NCBI GenBank assembly: GCA_945952025.1
Contig: CAMFGW010000012.1
Location: 1 to 64,000, forward strand
Source: an uncultured Paracoccaceae bacterium
GTDB lineage: Bacteria; Pseudomonadota; Alphaproteobacteria; Rhodobacterales; Rhodobacteraceae
Length of the DNA: 64,000 nucleotides
Direction: 5' to 3'
The notes under the pieces were generated by a model that did no database searches, had not been told where the DNA came from, and saw nothing but the letters and a program-made list of their open reading frames with translations. This document shows, piece after piece, positions 47,755 through 58,739 of the stretch. Made by a program: the position numbers and the translations under genes. Positions within the stretch are counted from its first letter, which is position 1. Each line of letters opens with the position of its first letter.

Positions 47755-50700
47755 CTATTCCCGGCCCCAGCCGCCGCCGCCGGGCGTCAGCATCTGAAAC
47801 ATCGCGCCCTCTGGCAGGTCGCGCCGGTCGTTGCCCTTCAGCGCCTCGCGCCGTCCGTCGGGCCAGGTGACGGCGTTTTCACCCACGGCCCCCGCCCCGC
47901 CGCCCGCGCCCCCGAAGGGCGCGATCCGGCGCGAGGAGGTCAGGCAGGTCACGGTCACCGGCGTCAGGAACCGCAAGGCCCGCACCACGCCCTCGCCGCC
48001 CCGCCAGTGCCCCGCGCCGCCAGACCCCTGCCTGAGGCCGAACGCCTCGAGCCGCACGGGGAAGCGGCGTTCCAGCACCTCGGGGTCGGTCATGCGGGTG
48101 TTGGTCATGTGGCTCTGCACGCCGTCGCAGCCCTGAAAGCCGGGGCCGGCCCCCGTGCCGCCGGCAATGGTTTCGTAGTTCTGGAAGGCGTCGGTGCCCC
48201 AGACGAAGTTGTTCATCGTGCCTTGCGCCGCCGCCACGACGCCGAGTGCGCCGTAAAGCGCGTTGCAGGCGGATTGGCTGACCTCGGTGTTGCCGGCGAT
48301 CACGGCGGCGCCCGGGCGCGGGTTCAGCATCGAGCCTTCGGGCAGGATGAGCGTGATGGGCCTGAGGCAGCCCTCGTTCAACGGGATGTCCTGGCCGACG
48401 AGCGTGCGGAAGACGTAAAGGACGACGGCCCGGCCGATGGCGCGGGGGGCGTTGTAGTTGCCGGGGTCCTGGGGGCTGGTGCCGGTGAAATCGACGATGG
48501 CGCTGCCTTTGGCGCGGTCGACGGTGACGGCGACGCGGATCACGGCGCCCTTGTCGGTTTCATAGGCGAAGGCGCCGTCGGTCAGGCGGCCGATGGCGGC
48601 CCTGACGCAGGCTTCGGCATTGTCCTGCACATGGCCCATGTAGGCCGCGACCGTCTCGACGCCCACGCGGGCGATCAGCGCCAGAAGCTCGCGCCGGCCG
48701 GTTTCATTGGCGGCGACCTGGGCCTTCAGGTCGGCGATGTTCTGGTCGGGGTTGCGGCAGGGCCAGGGGCCAGAGGTCAGCAGAGCCCGTGCCTCGGCCT
48801 CGCGGAAGCGGTCGGCCTTGACCAGCGGGAAAAGGTCGATCAGGACGCCCTCTTCCTCGATCCGCGTGCTGTCGGGGGGCGACGAGCCGGGCGTGGTGCC
48901 GCCGATGTCGGCATGATGCCCGCGCGAGGCCAGCCAGAAGCGGGCGCGGCCCCCGACGAAGACGGGGGTGATGACGGTCACGTCCGGCAGGTGGGTGCCG
49001 CCTTCGTAAGGGCTGTTCAGCATGAAGGCCGAGCCGTCGCGCAGGGTTCCGGCCGTGCGGCGGATCACGGCGCGCACCGTGTCTGACATGGAGCCGAGGT
49101 GGACCGGCACATGGGGGGCATTGGCCACCAGATCACCCGCCTCGTCGAAAAGCGCGCAGGAAAAGTCGAACCTTTCCTTGATGTTGACCGACCATGCGGT
49201 ATTGGCGAGCGTCGCGCCCATCTGTTCGGCGATCGACATGAAGAGGTTCGACATGACCTCGAGCCGGGCCGGATCGACCGCCGTTCCCACCGCGACACGG
49301 GCGGCAAGCGGGGTGGCGCGGGTCAGGATCAGGTTGCCGAGCGCGTCGATCCGGCCCTGCCAGCCGGGCTCGATCACCACGGTGCCGGTCGCTTCGGTCA
49401 GGATGGCGGGGCCGGCGATCACCGCGCCGTCGGGCAGGTCGGCGCGGGCGTGGACCGGGGCCTGATGCCATTGGCCGCCCGAGCGGAAGCGGGTGGTGCC
49501 GGCGCGGGCCGCCCAGCCGGGCTGGCCGGTGGGCGGCAGGCCCGCGCCCACCTCGCCCCCCGGCAGGATCGCCTCGGCGGTCAGCATGTCGATCAGGACG
49601 GCGCGGTCCGGCAGGGTGAAGCCGAAGCGGGCCTGATGGGCGGCCTCGAACGCGCCCCGCATGGTATCGGGCGGCCCGAACGCCACCTCGAGCGTCTGGT
49701 GAGAGCCTTCGTAGCGCAGGTGCGCGCGGGCCTCGATCGTCACCGCCTCGCCGCCAAAGCCCTGCGACGCAAGGTCCGCGCGGGCGCGGTCCGCCAGCCG
49801 CTCGACGGCTTCTGCGGCCGCCGGATCGTCGATCGCGGCCTCGTGGCTTTCCTCTGCAAGCGCGCGCACGTCGGCAAGGCCCATGCCATAGGCCGACAGG
49901 ACGCCCGCGAGCGGATGCAGCAGGATGCGCCCCATCCCCAGCGCGTCGGCCACGAGGCAGGCATGCTGCCCGCCCGCGCCACCGAAACATTGCAGCGTGT
50001 AGTCGGCCAAGTCATGCCCGCGCTCGACCGAGATGCGCTTGATGGCGCGGGCCATGTTGGCGACGGCGATGGTCAGGAAATCCTCGGCCAGCGCTTCGGC
50101 ATCGGGCGCAGTACCGGGCGCAGTGCCGGTCGCCGCCGCCACCTCTGCCGCCAGCGCCTCGAACTTCGCGGCGACGGCGGCGGTGTCGAGCGGCTCGTCC
50201 CCGCCGGGGCCGAAGACGCGCGGGAAAAGGTCGGGCGACAGCTTGCCCAGCCGCACGTTGCAATCAGTCACGGTCAGGGGGCCGCCCTTGCGGTAGGCTG
50301 CGGGGCCCGGATCGGCGCCGGCGCTCGCGGGGCCGACCTGAAGGCGGCCATCGGCGAACGAAAGGATCGAGCCGCCCCCGGCCGCGACCGTGTGGATGTC
50401 CATCATCGGCGCGCGCAGGCGCACGCCCGCCACCTCTGTCTCGAAGCTGCGTTCGAGGCGGCCGGCATAGTGGCTGACGTCGGTCGAGGTGCCGCCCATG
50501 TCGAAGCCGATGACCTGGCCCTGCCCTGCATGTTCCGCCGTCCGCGCCATGCCGACGATGCCGCCCGCGGGGCCGGAAAGGATCGCGTCCTTGCCCTGAA
50601 AGGCGCGGGCGTCGGTCAGACCGCCCCCGGACTGCATGAAGTAAAGCCGCCCCTGCCCGCCCTGCAGGTCAAGCGCGCCCGCCACCCGGTCGACATAGCG

Positions 50701-51357
50701 GCGCAGGATCGGCGAGAGGTAGGCGTCGGCGACCGTCGTGTCGGCGCGCGAGACCAGCTTGATGAGGCGGCTCACGCGGTGGCTGACCGAGATCTGCCGG
50801 AACCCCGCCTCGTGCGCCAGTTCCGCGACCCGCTCTTCGTGCGCGGGGTTGAGCCAGCCGTGCATCAGGGCGATCGCCACGGCGTTGATCCCCGCCTTGC
50901 GCGCGTCCGCGAGCGCCAGCCGCACGGCACCCTCGTTCAGGGGCGTCACTTCGTGGCCATCGGCGGCCATGCGGCCCGGAACCTCGGCGACCGTCTCGTA
51001 AAGGACGGCCGGGCGACGGATGTCCAGGTCGAAGAGCCGGGGGCGGCTCTGGTAGCCGATCACCAGAAGGTCGCGGAAGCCTTCGGTGATGAGCAGCAGG
51101 ACCCGCTCGCCCTTGCGTTCCAGAAGCGCGTTCGTGGCAACCGTGGTGCCCATCTTGACGCTGGCGATCAGGCTCGGGTCCACGGGTGCGCCGGGTGCCA
51201 GGCCAAGGATCGTCCGCACGCCTTCCACCGCCGCATCGGCGTAGCGGCCGGGGTTTTCCGACAGGAGCTTGCGCGTGACCAGCCGGCCATCGGGGCCGCG
51301 CGCCACGATGTCGGTGAAGGTGCCCCCCCGGTCGATCCAGAAGTCCCAGGCCATCAT
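47755..51357 (-). CDS. fused hydantoinase A/B - 5-oxoprolinase family protein
   Basis: [34 protein letters not shown]..., [14 protein letters not shown], then HyuB part ([54 protein letters not shown]); 1200 aa. Confidence 0.93.
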   Translation of the reverse strand: MMAWDFWIDRGGTFTDIVARGPDGRLVTRKLLSENPGRYADAAVEGVRTILGLAPGAPVDPSLIASVKMGTTVATNALLERKGERVLLLITEGFRDLLVIGYQSRPRLFDLDIRRPAVLYETVAEVPGRMAADGHEVTPLNEGAVRLALADARKAGINAVAIALMHGWLNPAHEERVAELAHEAGFRQISVSHRVSRLIKLVSRADTTVADAYLSPILRRYVDRVAGALDLQGGQGRLYFMQSGGGLTDARAFQGKDAILSGPAGGIVGMARTAEHAGQGQVIGFDMGGTSTDVSHYAGRLERSFETEVAGVRLRAPMMDIHTVAAGGGSILSFADGRLQVGPASAGADPGPAAYRKGGPLTVTDCNVRLGKLSPDLFPRVFGPGGDEPLDTAAVAAKFEALAAEVAAATGTAPGTAPDAEALAEDFLTIAVANMARAIKRISVERGHDLADYTLQCFGGAGGQHACLVADALGMGRILLHPLAGVLSAYGMGLADVRALAEESHEAAIDDPAAAEAVERLADRARADLASQGFGGEAVTIEARAHLRYEGSHQTLEVAFGPPDTMRGAFEAAHQARFGFTLPDRAVLIDMLTAEAILPGGEVGAGLPPTGQPGWAARAGTTRFRSGGQWHQAPVHARADLPDGAVIAGPAILTEATGTVVIEPGWQGRIDALGNLILTRATPLAARVAVGTAVDPARLEVMSNLFMSIAEQMGATLANTAWSVNIKERFDFSCALFDEAGDLVANAPHVPVHLGSMSDTVRAVIRRTAGTLRDGSAFMLNSPYEGGTHLPDVTVITPVFVGGRARFWLASRGHHADIGGTTPGSSPPDSTRIEEEGVLIDLFPLVKADRFREAEARALLTSGPWPCRNPDQNIADLKAQVAANETGRRELLALIARVGVETVAAYMGHVQDNAEACVRAAIGRLTDGAFAYETDKGAVIRVAVTVDRAKGSAIVDFTGTSPQDPGNYNAPRAIGRAVVLYVFRTLVGQDIPLNEGCLRPITLILPEGSMLNPRPGAAVIAGNTEVSQSACNALYGALGVVAAAQGTMNNFVWGTDAFQNYETIAGGTGAGPGFQGCDGVQSHMTNTRMTDPEVLERRFPVRLEAFGLRQGSGGAGHWRGGEGVVRALRFLTPVTVTCLTSSRRIAPFGGAGGGAGAVGENAVTWPDGRREALKGNDRRDLPEGAMFQMLTPGGGGWGRE

Positions 51358-51361
51358 GGGG

Positions 51362-52333
51362 TTACCGGGGCGTCACGCCCCGGAGCCGCTCGCCCCGCCG
51401 CCTGAGCAGCTCGACCGCCGTCAGAAGGCCGACCGACACGATGACGAGGATGGTCGCGACGGCAAGGATCGCCGGGCTGATCTGTTCGCGGATGCCGTTG
51501 AACATCTGGCGCGGGATGGTCTGCTGTTCGGGTCCGGCGATGAAGAGGACCGCCACCACCTCGTCGAACGAGGTCACGAAGGCGAAGAGCGCGCCAGAGA
51601 TCACGCCGGGCAGGATCAGGGGCATGATGACCTTGAAGAAGGTGGTGCGCGGGTTGGCCCCAAGGCTCGCCGCCGCGCGGCTGAGCGACTGGTCGAAGCC
51701 CGAAAGCGTCGCGGTCACGGTGATGATGACGAAGGGGATGCCCAGCATCGCATGGGCAAGGATGATGCCCAGGGACGAGTTGGCAAGGCAGCCCTTCGAC
51801 GACAGGAAGGGGCCAGCCAGCGTGCCCCAGACCGTGTCCGGCGCGACGCAGGCCTTGGCGAAGAAGAAGGACATGCCGACGGCGACGATGATGACCGGCA
51901 CGATCATGGGCGAGATCAGAAGCGCCATGATGAGCCGGCGGTAGGGCATTTCCGGCCGCGACAGGCCAAGGGCCGCGATGGTGCCGAGCGTCGTCGCGAG
52001 GATGGTGGCCCAGAAGCCGACCCAGATCGAATTGCGCGCGGCCTTGACCCAGGCGGCCGAGCTCCAGGCTTCCGACCACCAGGCCTGGTTGCGCACCGCG
52101 TCCGGCTCGGGGTGGCCAAGGGTGAAGAGCGTGTCATACCAGCGCAGGCTGTAGCCCGTCGGGTCGAAGGCCAGCATCTTGCTGGTGAAGGTGAAGTAGG
52201 GCTCGGCGTTGAAGCTGAGCGGGATGACGATCAGGATCGGCGCGATCAGGAACAGGAAGATCGCGGCGCAGATCGCCAGATAGGTCCAGTACCAGGCCCG
52301 CTCGAGCGGCGATGCGTAGGTGGGTAGCGCCAT
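51362..52333 (-). CDS. ABC transporter permease (PotC-like)
   Basis: Binding-protein-dependent permease; EAA-like [28 protein letters not shown]. Confidence 0.9.
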   Translation of the reverse strand: MALPTYASPLERAWYWTYLAICAAIFLFLIAPILIVIPLSFNAEPYFTFTSKMLAFDPTGYSLRWYDTLFTLGHPEPDAVRNQAWWSEAWSSAAWVKAARNSIWVGFWATILATTLGTIAALGLSRPEMPYRRLIMALLISPMIVPVIIVAVGMSFFFAKACVAPDTVWGTLAGPFLSSKGCLANSSLGIILAHAMLGIPFVIITVTATLSGFDQSLSRAAASLGANPRTTFFKVIMPLILPGVISGALFAFVTSFDEVVAVLFIAGPEQQTIPRQMFNGIREQISPAILAVATILVIVSVGLLTAVELLRRRGERLRGVTPR

Positions 52334-52348
52334 GATGCGGTCCTTTCC

Positions 52349-53635
52349 TTAGCCGAGCTTCAGCCGGTCGATGCCGATCAGCTTGTCGTAGATCCAGTAA
52401 AGGACAAGGATCGCAACCAGCAGCATCCCGGCCAAAGCGGCGGCGAGCGACCAGTTCGACTTGGCCATGTGGAAGCTGATGAGGTTCGAGATCAGCTGGC
52501 CATCCGCGCCGCCAACGAGCGCGGGGGTGATGTAGTAGCCGACCGCGAGGATGAAGACGAGAAGCGATCCGGCGGCGATCCCCGGCAGGGTCTGGGGCAG
52601 GTAGACGCGGCGGAAGGTGGTCCAGCTTGTGGCGCCGAGGCTCCGGGCCGCGCGGGTGTAGCTGACCGGAATGGTGCGCATCACCGAATAGAGCGGCAGG
52701 ATCATGAAGGGCAGAAGGACGTGGGTCATGGCGACGATGGTGCCGGTCATGTTGTACATCATCGCCAGCCGGTTGCCGTCGGCGACGAGGCCGATCTTGA
52801 CCAGCATGTTGTTCACGACCCCCTGCTCCTGCAGAAGCGCGATCCAGGCCGAGGTTCGGACCAGAAGCGAGGTCCAGAAGGGCAGGAGCACCAGGATCAT
52901 CAGAAGCGAGGCGCGCGACATCGGCAGCGTCGCCAGCAAGTGCGCGACCGGGAAGGCCAGGATCAGGCAGATGAAGGTGATGATGCCCGAAACGAGGAAG
53001 GTCTTGGCGAACAGGTAAAGGTAGATGCGTTCGTTCGGTGCGCCGCGCTCCCAGCCGTTGTCGGTCAGTTTGTAGTCGGCGGCGACATAGTAGAATTCGG
53101 GCGTCGTGTTGTGCGACGCGGCCGCCATGGCCAGCCAGATCTTCGGCTCGGCCCAGCGCGGGTTGGTGGCGACCAGCCCCTGCTTGAAGGGTGGCGTCAG
53201 CGTCTCGGCGTCGCGGGCGCCGGACTTGAAGAGGCTGACGGTGCCCGGAACGGTGTAGTTGATGCGCGTGCCGGCGATGCCGGTGGTGCGGTCGCCCTGC
53301 ATGCGCTTCAGGTCATCGACCAGCGCGGCATAGGCCTCTTCCGGCGGGTTGGCCGGGTCGAATTTCGGGTTGGCCGCGAACCAGGCGTCGAGCGCCGGTG
53401 CGGCCGAGGAAAAGCCGTCGTGCTGGAAGGACCGTTGCAGCATGTAGCCGATCGGCACGAGGAAGGTCAGAAGGACGAAGACCAGAAGCGGCACGACCAG
53501 CAGGAAGGCGCGGCGGCGGGCGCGGGTCTGCGCCTTGGCGAGTGCGGCACGCAGCGGGCGTCCGTCAGCGGTCGTCAGCAGTTCGGGCGCCGGAGCTGCC
53601 CCTGCATTGCCGGCCGCGGCAAGTGGTTCGGCCAT
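52349..53635 (-). CDS. ABC transporter permease (PotB-like) with large extracytoplasmic insert
   Basis: EAA loop AARSLGATSWTTFRRVYLPQTLPGIAAG; about 150 aa between TM1 and the next TM. Confidence 0.9.
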   Translation of the reverse strand: MAEPLAAAGNAGAAPAPELLTTADGRPLRAALAKAQTRARRRAFLLVVPLLVFVLLTFLVPIGYMLQRSFQHDGFSSAAPALDAWFAANPKFDPANPPEEAYAALVDDLKRMQGDRTTGIAGTRINYTVPGTVSLFKSGARDAETLTPPFKQGLVATNPRWAEPKIWLAMAAASHNTTPEFYYVAADYKLTDNGWERGAPNERIYLYLFAKTFLVSGIITFICLILAFPVAHLLATLPMSRASLLMILVLLPFWTSLLVRTSAWIALLQEQGVVNNMLVKIGLVADGNRLAMMYNMTGTIVAMTHVLLPFMILPLYSVMRTIPVSYTRAARSLGATSWTTFRRVYLPQTLPGIAAGSLLVFILAVGYYITPALVGGADGQLISNLISFHMAKSNWSLAAALAGMLLVAILVLYWIYDKLIGIDRLKLG

Positions 53636-53715
53636 CCCCGTCTCCCCCGGTGGTCGTCGTGAGTTTGCTCCGGACGCGGGGGCAGGTCCCCGCCCCCGCG
53701 TCCGGATCGTTCAGG

Positions 53716-54789
53716 TTACTGCGACAGCCAGGCCTGGAAGCGCTCGTTCAGTTCTGCGTCATGATCGACCCAGAAGGTGGACGAGGTTTCCAGCGCGTTC
53801 TTCATGTTGTCGGGCGAGGTCGGAAGGTGCGGGCCCATTTCCGTCTTGCCGTCCTTGAAGATCAGCGGCTTCAGCATCGCGGACTTGCGCGCCGGGCCGT
53901 AGGAAATCTGCTGGGCCGAAGCGCGCAGACCGTCGGTCGAGGTCGCGAAGGCCACGAAGTCCTTGGCTTCCTTCATGTTCGGCGCGCCTTTCGGAATGAC
54001 GAACATTTCGTTTTCGTAGATCTGGCCGTCCCAGACGATGGCGAAGGGTTTGCCCTCGTTGATCGCCGCCGCGAAGATACGGCCGTTGTAGGCGGTGGTC
54101 ATCGAGACTTCGCCGTCAGCCAGAAGCTGCGGGGCCTGGGCGCCTGCTTCCCACCAGACGACGTCCTTCTTGATCGTGTCGAGCTTCTTGAAGGCCCGGT
54201 CCACGCCTTCGGGCGTCGACAGCGTGGTGTAGACGTCCTTGGCCGGAACGCCGTCCGCCATCAGCGCGAGTTCGAGGACCGCCTTGGCGCCCTTCTTCAG
54301 GCCGCGCTTGCCGGGGAACTTCTTCAGGTCGAAGAAGTCGGCGACGGTCTTCGGCGCATTGTCGCCTTTGAACTTCGTCGTGTCATAGGCGAAGACGTTC
54401 GCCCAGATGTCGGTCGAGACGCCACATTCTGTCACGGCGCCCTTCAGGAAGTCATCCTTGGCGGCGGTGCCGTCGCTGCCCGCCGGAAGCGAGGCGGGAT
54501 CGATCGGCTCGAGGATGCCCTCGTCGCAGAGGCGGATCGCGTCGGCATATTCGACCGAAGCGACGTCAACCGTCACGTTGCCCGATTCGACCATCGCCTT
54601 GATCGGCGTGGCCGGGTTGTCGGAATCGACCATGACGGTCTTGACGCCGGTCTTTTCCATGAACGGCTTGACGAAAGCGTTCGTCTGCGCTTCGCCGTAG
54701 GCACCGCCCCACGACATGACCGTCAGGTCGGCGTGGGCGGCGGACGCCAGGAGCGTCAGCGCCGTGGTGATCGTCAGCACTTTTTTCAT
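53716..54789 (-). CDS. ABC transporter substrate-binding protein (PotD-like)
   Basis: Signal peptide; LTVMSWGGAYGEAQTNAFVKPFMEKTGVKTVMVDSDN; ends before a PotB/C/A-like set. Confidence 0.9.
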   Translation of the reverse strand: MKKVLTITTALTLLASAAHADLTVMSWGGAYGEAQTNAFVKPFMEKTGVKTVMVDSDNPATPIKAMVESGNVTVDVASVEYADAIRLCDEGILEPIDPASLPAGSDGTAAKDDFLKGAVTECGVSTDIWANVFAYDTTKFKGDNAPKTVADFFDLKKFPGKRGLKKGAKAVLELALMADGVPAKDVYTTLSTPEGVDRAFKKLDTIKKDVVWWEAGAQAPQLLADGEVSMTTAYNGRIFAAAINEGKPFAIVWDGQIYENEMFVIPKGAPNMKEAKDFVAFATSTDGLRASAQQISYGPARKSAMLKPLIFKDGKTEMGPHLPTSPDNMKNALETSSTFWVDHDAELNERFQAWLSQ

Positions 54790-54876
54790 TGTCGTTGTTC
54801 TCCCTGTCTTGGTTGGTCTTTTCTGATCGTCTCGCCCCGCAGGCCGCGCATCCCCGCCCGGCCCTGACGCAGGGTG

Positions 54877-55989
54877 TCACATCGGATCAAGCGCGCGGGC
54901 ATCCAGCGGATCCCAGCCGATCTTGATCGTCTGTCCGGGGCTGAGCCTGGTCTGGCCCAGCGTATTGCGCATCTTCATCACGAAGCCGTTCGAGCCTGCA
55001 ACCCGCAGGACGGCGCGCAGGATGTCGCCCATGTAGATGACCTCGGTCACCTCGGCGTCGATCGTATGGGCGCCCGGCGGCATCATCGAGGGCTTGAACT
55101 CCACCCGCTCGGGCCGGATCGAGACCAGCGTCTGCTGCCCCTTCTCGCGGATGTTCACGGCGGTCGCGTCGATCATCTCGCCCGTGGCCAGCCGCACCAG
55201 GGCCTTGTCGCCCTCGAGCTTCTCGATCGTGCCGGGCAGCTTGTTGTTTTCGCCGATGAACTGGGCGACGAAGCTGTTCTCGGGCCGCTCATAAAGGTCC
55301 GCGGGCGAGGCGAGCTGCTGGATGCGGCCGTCGTTGAAGACCGCGATCCGGTCCGACATGGTCAGCGCTTCGCCCTGGTCGTGGGTCACATAGACGACCG
55401 TGATCCCAAGGCTTTCGTGCAGGTGCTTGATCTCGAACTGCATGTGCTCGCGCAGCTGCTTGTCGAGCGCGCCGAGCGGTTCGTCCATCAGGACGAGCTT
55501 GGGATCGAAGACCAGCGCGCGGGCCAGCGCGATGCGCTGCTGCTGGCCGCCCGACAGCTGCGCGGGACGGCGGTTGGCGAACTGGCCCATCTGCACCATG
55601 TCGAGCGCGCGCTTGATCTTCGCCTCGCGCTCGTCCTTGCCCATGCCGCGCACCTCGAGCGGGAAGGCCAGGTTCTCACCCACCGACATATGCGGGAAAA
55701 GCGCGTAATTCTGGAACACCATGCCGATGCCGCGCTTGTGGGGGGGCACGTCGTTGATGTTGCGGCCGTCGAGGCGGATTTCGCCGTGGGTCGCCGTCTC
55801 GAACCCGGCCAGCATCATGAGGCAGGTCGTCTTGCCCGAACCCGACGGCCCGAGCATCGTCAGGAACTCGCCCTTGCCGATCTTCAGATTCAGGTCTTTC
55901 ACGACCAGCGAGACGCCATCATAGCTTTTCTGGACGTGGTCGAATTCGACAAATGCTGCGTCGTTGGCAGCAGTCGCGGCTGCGGTCAA
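54877..55989 (-). CDS. ABC transporter ATP-binding protein (PotA-like)
   Basis: LGPSGSGKTTCLMMLAGFE, LSGGQQQRIALARAL, LMDEPLGALD, C-terminal TOBE region. Confidence 0.94.
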   Translation of the reverse strand: MTAAATAANDAAFVEFDHVQKSYDGVSLVVKDLNLKIGKGEFLTMLGPSGSGKTTCLMMLAGFETATHGEIRLDGRNINDVPPHKRGIGMVFQNYALFPHMSVGENLAFPLEVRGMGKDEREAKIKRALDMVQMGQFANRRPAQLSGGQQQRIALARALVFDPKLVLMDEPLGALDKQLREHMQFEIKHLHESLGITVVYVTHDQGEALTMSDRIAVFNDGRIQQLASPADLYERPENSFVAQFIGENNKLPGTIEKLEGDKALVRLATGEMIDATAVNIREKGQQTLVSIRPERVEFKPSMMPPGAHTIDAEVTEVIYMGDILRAVLRVAGSNGFVMKMRNTLGQTRLSPGQTIKIGWDPLDARALDPM

Positions 55990-56352
55990 ATCGCCGTCCT
56001 CCCCAGGTCGTCTTTTTGTGTGGGTCAGAAGTAAGCGAAAAGGGTCAAGCCGATCAACAGGTTATTTCAGGGCGGAATATCCGCGTCCGGGGGCGCGCTG
56101 ACACGCGCTATCAGTCGCGATTAGCCGCCGAAAACATGTATTTTTTTTGAATTCTCACGTTCAGCAGAGGCTTCCGCCCGGGGTAGCGAGGTCGCTTGCC
56201 GCACACCGAATCGCGATCCCCGGGCGGCAGGACCGCCGAATCGCCGGGCATCGATTCGGGGCCGGGTCGCGGCTCGGTCGGCGGGCAAAAGGTCGTCGCG
56301 GGCCACTCGAAGGCCTGCGTCAGCGCATCAGGAATGTGAGGGGGGGGGTAAG

Positions 56353-56439
56353 TGGTGCGGATGAAAGGACTCGAACCTTCACGGGGGTTAGCCCACAGCG
56401 ACCTCAACGCTGCGCGTCTACCAATTCCGCCACATCCGC
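56353..56439 (-). tRNA. tRNA-Leu(GAG), CCA encoded
   Basis: Reverse complement GCGGATGTGGCGGAATTGGTAGACGCGCAGCGTTGAGGTCGCTG...GGTTCGAGTCCTTTCATCCGCACCA; anticodon GAG. Confidence 0.96.
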
Positions 56440-56523
56440 ACCGTCACCGGGCAGGCCCGGCTGAGGTGCGGCGCTTCTAGCCCGGACATTCGCGAAAGAA
56501 AAGCGGATTTTGCGCCCCTTCGC

Positions 56524-56958
56524 TCAGGAATCCGCGCCCTTTTCCGCCGGCTGCCAGAGCTCGGGTCCGGCGAATTCGACACTGTTGCCGGCGGGGTCGC
56601 GCAGATAGATCGACCGGGCGCCGTTCGGCCAGAGGAAATCGGCCTCGATGATCTGGCCACACGCCGCCAGATGCGCGCCAAGCGCGTCGAGCACATCGGC
56701 CCGGACACGGAAGCAGACATGCCCCGGCCCGCGCGCGCCGTGGGTCGGGACCGGCAGCGCTCCGGATTCGGGCGGCTGTTCCGTCTCGGCCGGATTGAAG
56801 ATCAGAAGGACGCCCTGCCCCGCCCGGTAGAAGACATGTCGGTTTGCGTGGCGGGTGATCTTCGCCAGCCCCAGCACATCGCCGTAGAACCTTTCGGCGG
56901 CGTCAAGGTCCGGCGCATAGATCGCGGTTTCAAGAATGCCATCGGTCCAATCCGGCAT
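56524..56958 (-). CDS. VOC/glyoxalase family protein
   Basis: LETAIYAPDLDAAERFYGDVLGL...GHVCFRV...IYLRDPAGNSVEFAGPELW. Confidence 0.88.
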   Translation of the reverse strand: MPDWTDGILETAIYAPDLDAAERFYGDVLGLAKITRHANRHVFYRAGQGVLLIFNPAETEQPPESGALPVPTHGARGPGHVCFRVRADVLDALGAHLAACGQIIEADFLWPNGARSIYLRDPAGNSVEFAGPELWQPAEKGADS

Positions 56959-57063
56959 GGCCCTGCTCCGCGCAACCTGTCGCAGGGGTGCGACACACTC
57001 TATATAGCAGCAAGGGCGGGGATTTTCTCCCAGCACCCCTGACCGAAGCCCGAGAGAGCCGAA

Positions 57064-57738
57064 TTGGTTGAATGGATCATCACGCCCGGCCTCGTGCCCT
57101 ATGACGAGGCGCTGGCCTTCATGGAGGCGCGGGTCGCACAGATTCAGGCCGGGACGGCGGATGAGTGCCTCTGGTTGCTGGAGCATCCCCCGCTCTACAC
57201 CGCCGGCACCTCGGCCCGGCCCGAGGATCTGGTCGACCCCGACCGCTTGCCGGTCCATCAGGCGCGGCGCGGCGGGCAATATACCTACCACGGGCCGGGG
57301 CAGCGGATCGTCTATGTCATGCTGGACCTCAACCGGAGGGGACGCGACGTGCGGGCCTTTGTCGCCTGGCTCGAAGGTTGGGTCATCCGCACTTTGGCCG
57401 AGTTCGGCATAAGGGGCGAGGTGCGCGCCGGCCGCGTCGGGGTCTGGGTGGCGCGTCCCGATCGGCCGACGGCGCCGGACGGCAGCGTGGCCGAGGACAA
57501 GATCGCCGCCATCGGCATCCGGCTCAGCCGCTGGGTCAGCTTTCACGGGCTGTCAATCAATGTCGAGCCGGACCTGGACCATTTTTCCGGCATCGTGCCC
57601 TGCGGCATCCGCGACCATGGCGTCACGAGCCTGGTCGATCTGGGCCTGCCCGTGACCCTGACCGACCTCGACGCAGCACTTCTGCGGACCTATGCCGACG
57701 GACCCGTCCCTGGCCGCACCGGCGCCTCGTCCACTTGA
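57064..57738 (+). CDS. lipB: lipoyl(octanoyl) transferase
   Basis: [72 protein letters not shown]. Confidence 0.96.
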   Translation: MVEWIITPGLVPYDEALAFMEARVAQIQAGTADECLWLLEHPPLYTAGTSARPEDLVDPDRLPVHQARRGGQYTYHGPGQRIVYVMLDLNRRGRDVRAFVAWLEGWVIRTLAEFGIRGEVRAGRVGVWVARPDRPTAPDGSVAEDKIAAIGIRLSRWVSFHGLSINVEPDLDHFSGIVPCGIRDHGVTSLVDLGLPVTLTDLDAALLRTYADGPVPGRTGASST

Positions 57739-57763
57739 ACCCGTGGCGCCATTTGCGTTAAGT
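57735..57763 (+). promoter_or_regulatory. putative sigma70-type promoter of the cytochrome c gene (TTGAAC-N17-TTAAGT)
   Basis: Hexamers with 17 bp spacing about 60 bp upstream of the cytochrome c ATG. Confidence 0.4.
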
Positions 57764-57823
57764 TAAGGCGCGCGCTGCTGCCGTGCCAAGGGTTCGGCAG
57801 TCCAACCCAAAAGGTTTCGAATC

Positions 57824-58234
57824 ATGCTCAAATACGCCCTACCGATCGCCCTTGCGGCTTTCGCCGTGCCGTCGTTCGCCGCCGGAGATGCGGCCAAAGG
57901 CCAAACGGAATTCAACAAGTGCCGCTCGTGCCACACGATCACCAAGGCGGACGGAACCGTGGTGGTCAAGGGCGGCAAGGTCGGCCCGGATCTGGGTGGC
58001 GTCGTCGGCCGCAAGATCGGCTCGGTCGAGGGCTTCGCCTATTCCGACGCGGTCAAGAAGGTCGCCGAGACGGGCGCCGTCTGGGACGAGGCGGAAATCG
58101 CCGCCTATGTTCAGGACCCGAGCAAGTGGCTCGACGACAAGGGCGGCGATCCGTCGCTGAAGTCGAAGATGACCTTCAAGCTGCCGAAGGGCGGCGAGGA
58201 TGTCGCGGCCTTCCTCGCGTCGGCGGTCAAATAA
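57824..58234 (+). CDS. c-type cytochrome (cytochrome c2/c550 family)
   Basis: Signal peptide; CRSCH heme motif; GPDLGGVVGRKIGSVEGFAYSDA; MTFKLPKGGEDVAAFLA with Met ligand. Confidence 0.92.
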   Translation: MLKYALPIALAAFAVPSFAAGDAAKGQTEFNKCRSCHTITKADGTVVVKGGKVGPDLGGVVGRKIGSVEGFAYSDAVKKVAETGAVWDEAEIAAYVQDPSKWLDDKGGDPSLKSKMTFKLPKGGEDVAAFLASAVK

Positions 58235-58266
58235 GCGACGGGCCGGACAGACCGGCCAGGGCTTTA

Positions 58267-58298
58267 AAGGCTCCGGGGGTTGCCCCCGGGGCCTTTTT
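58267..58298 (+). terminator. intrinsic terminator
   Basis: AGGCTCCGGGGG-ttg-CCCCCGGGGCCTTTTT hairpin plus T-tract after the cytochrome c stop. Confidence 0.85.
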
Positions 58299-58739
58299 CA
58301 TGAGCCGCTGACACCGGGCGGCCCGCCTCCGGAATCGCCCGGCCTCCGTCCCCCGCCCCGCCGGGCGCTTCAGAGGCGGAACCGGTCCGGGGGCTGCCTC
58401 CGGGGACCGAGCCGAGCACCATAACCTGCCTGGCATCGCACGGGGCGCAGTGGGGCACAGCCGGATCTTCGCGGCGAAACCGGCCGGCTTTTCCGGCGCC
58501 TCAGGTCGCCCGCGCGTGGGAAGCCCATGGGAAGCCCGAGGGAAGAATGCAGGGAACGCGCATCATCGCACCGCTTTTGGGGCGGCGCGCCTACCCCCGC
58601 TTCGCTCATGGGCACGGCCTGACAATTTTCAAGTCCCGCCAGTCACTCGCGGATTGCCCTTGGTGGCTCTGGCTACTAGAACGGGAAGCGAAGACCGGCT
58701 CGGCCAGACGGGCCGCCGGCACTGTTAGGGAGATCAGCA

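Noticed and set aside
49099-51405. 768 aa plus-strand ORF (and 47191-49086, 631 aa) opposite the oxoprolinase gene
   Set aside because: Mirror frames of a clear 1200 aa coding sequence; no recognisable domains.
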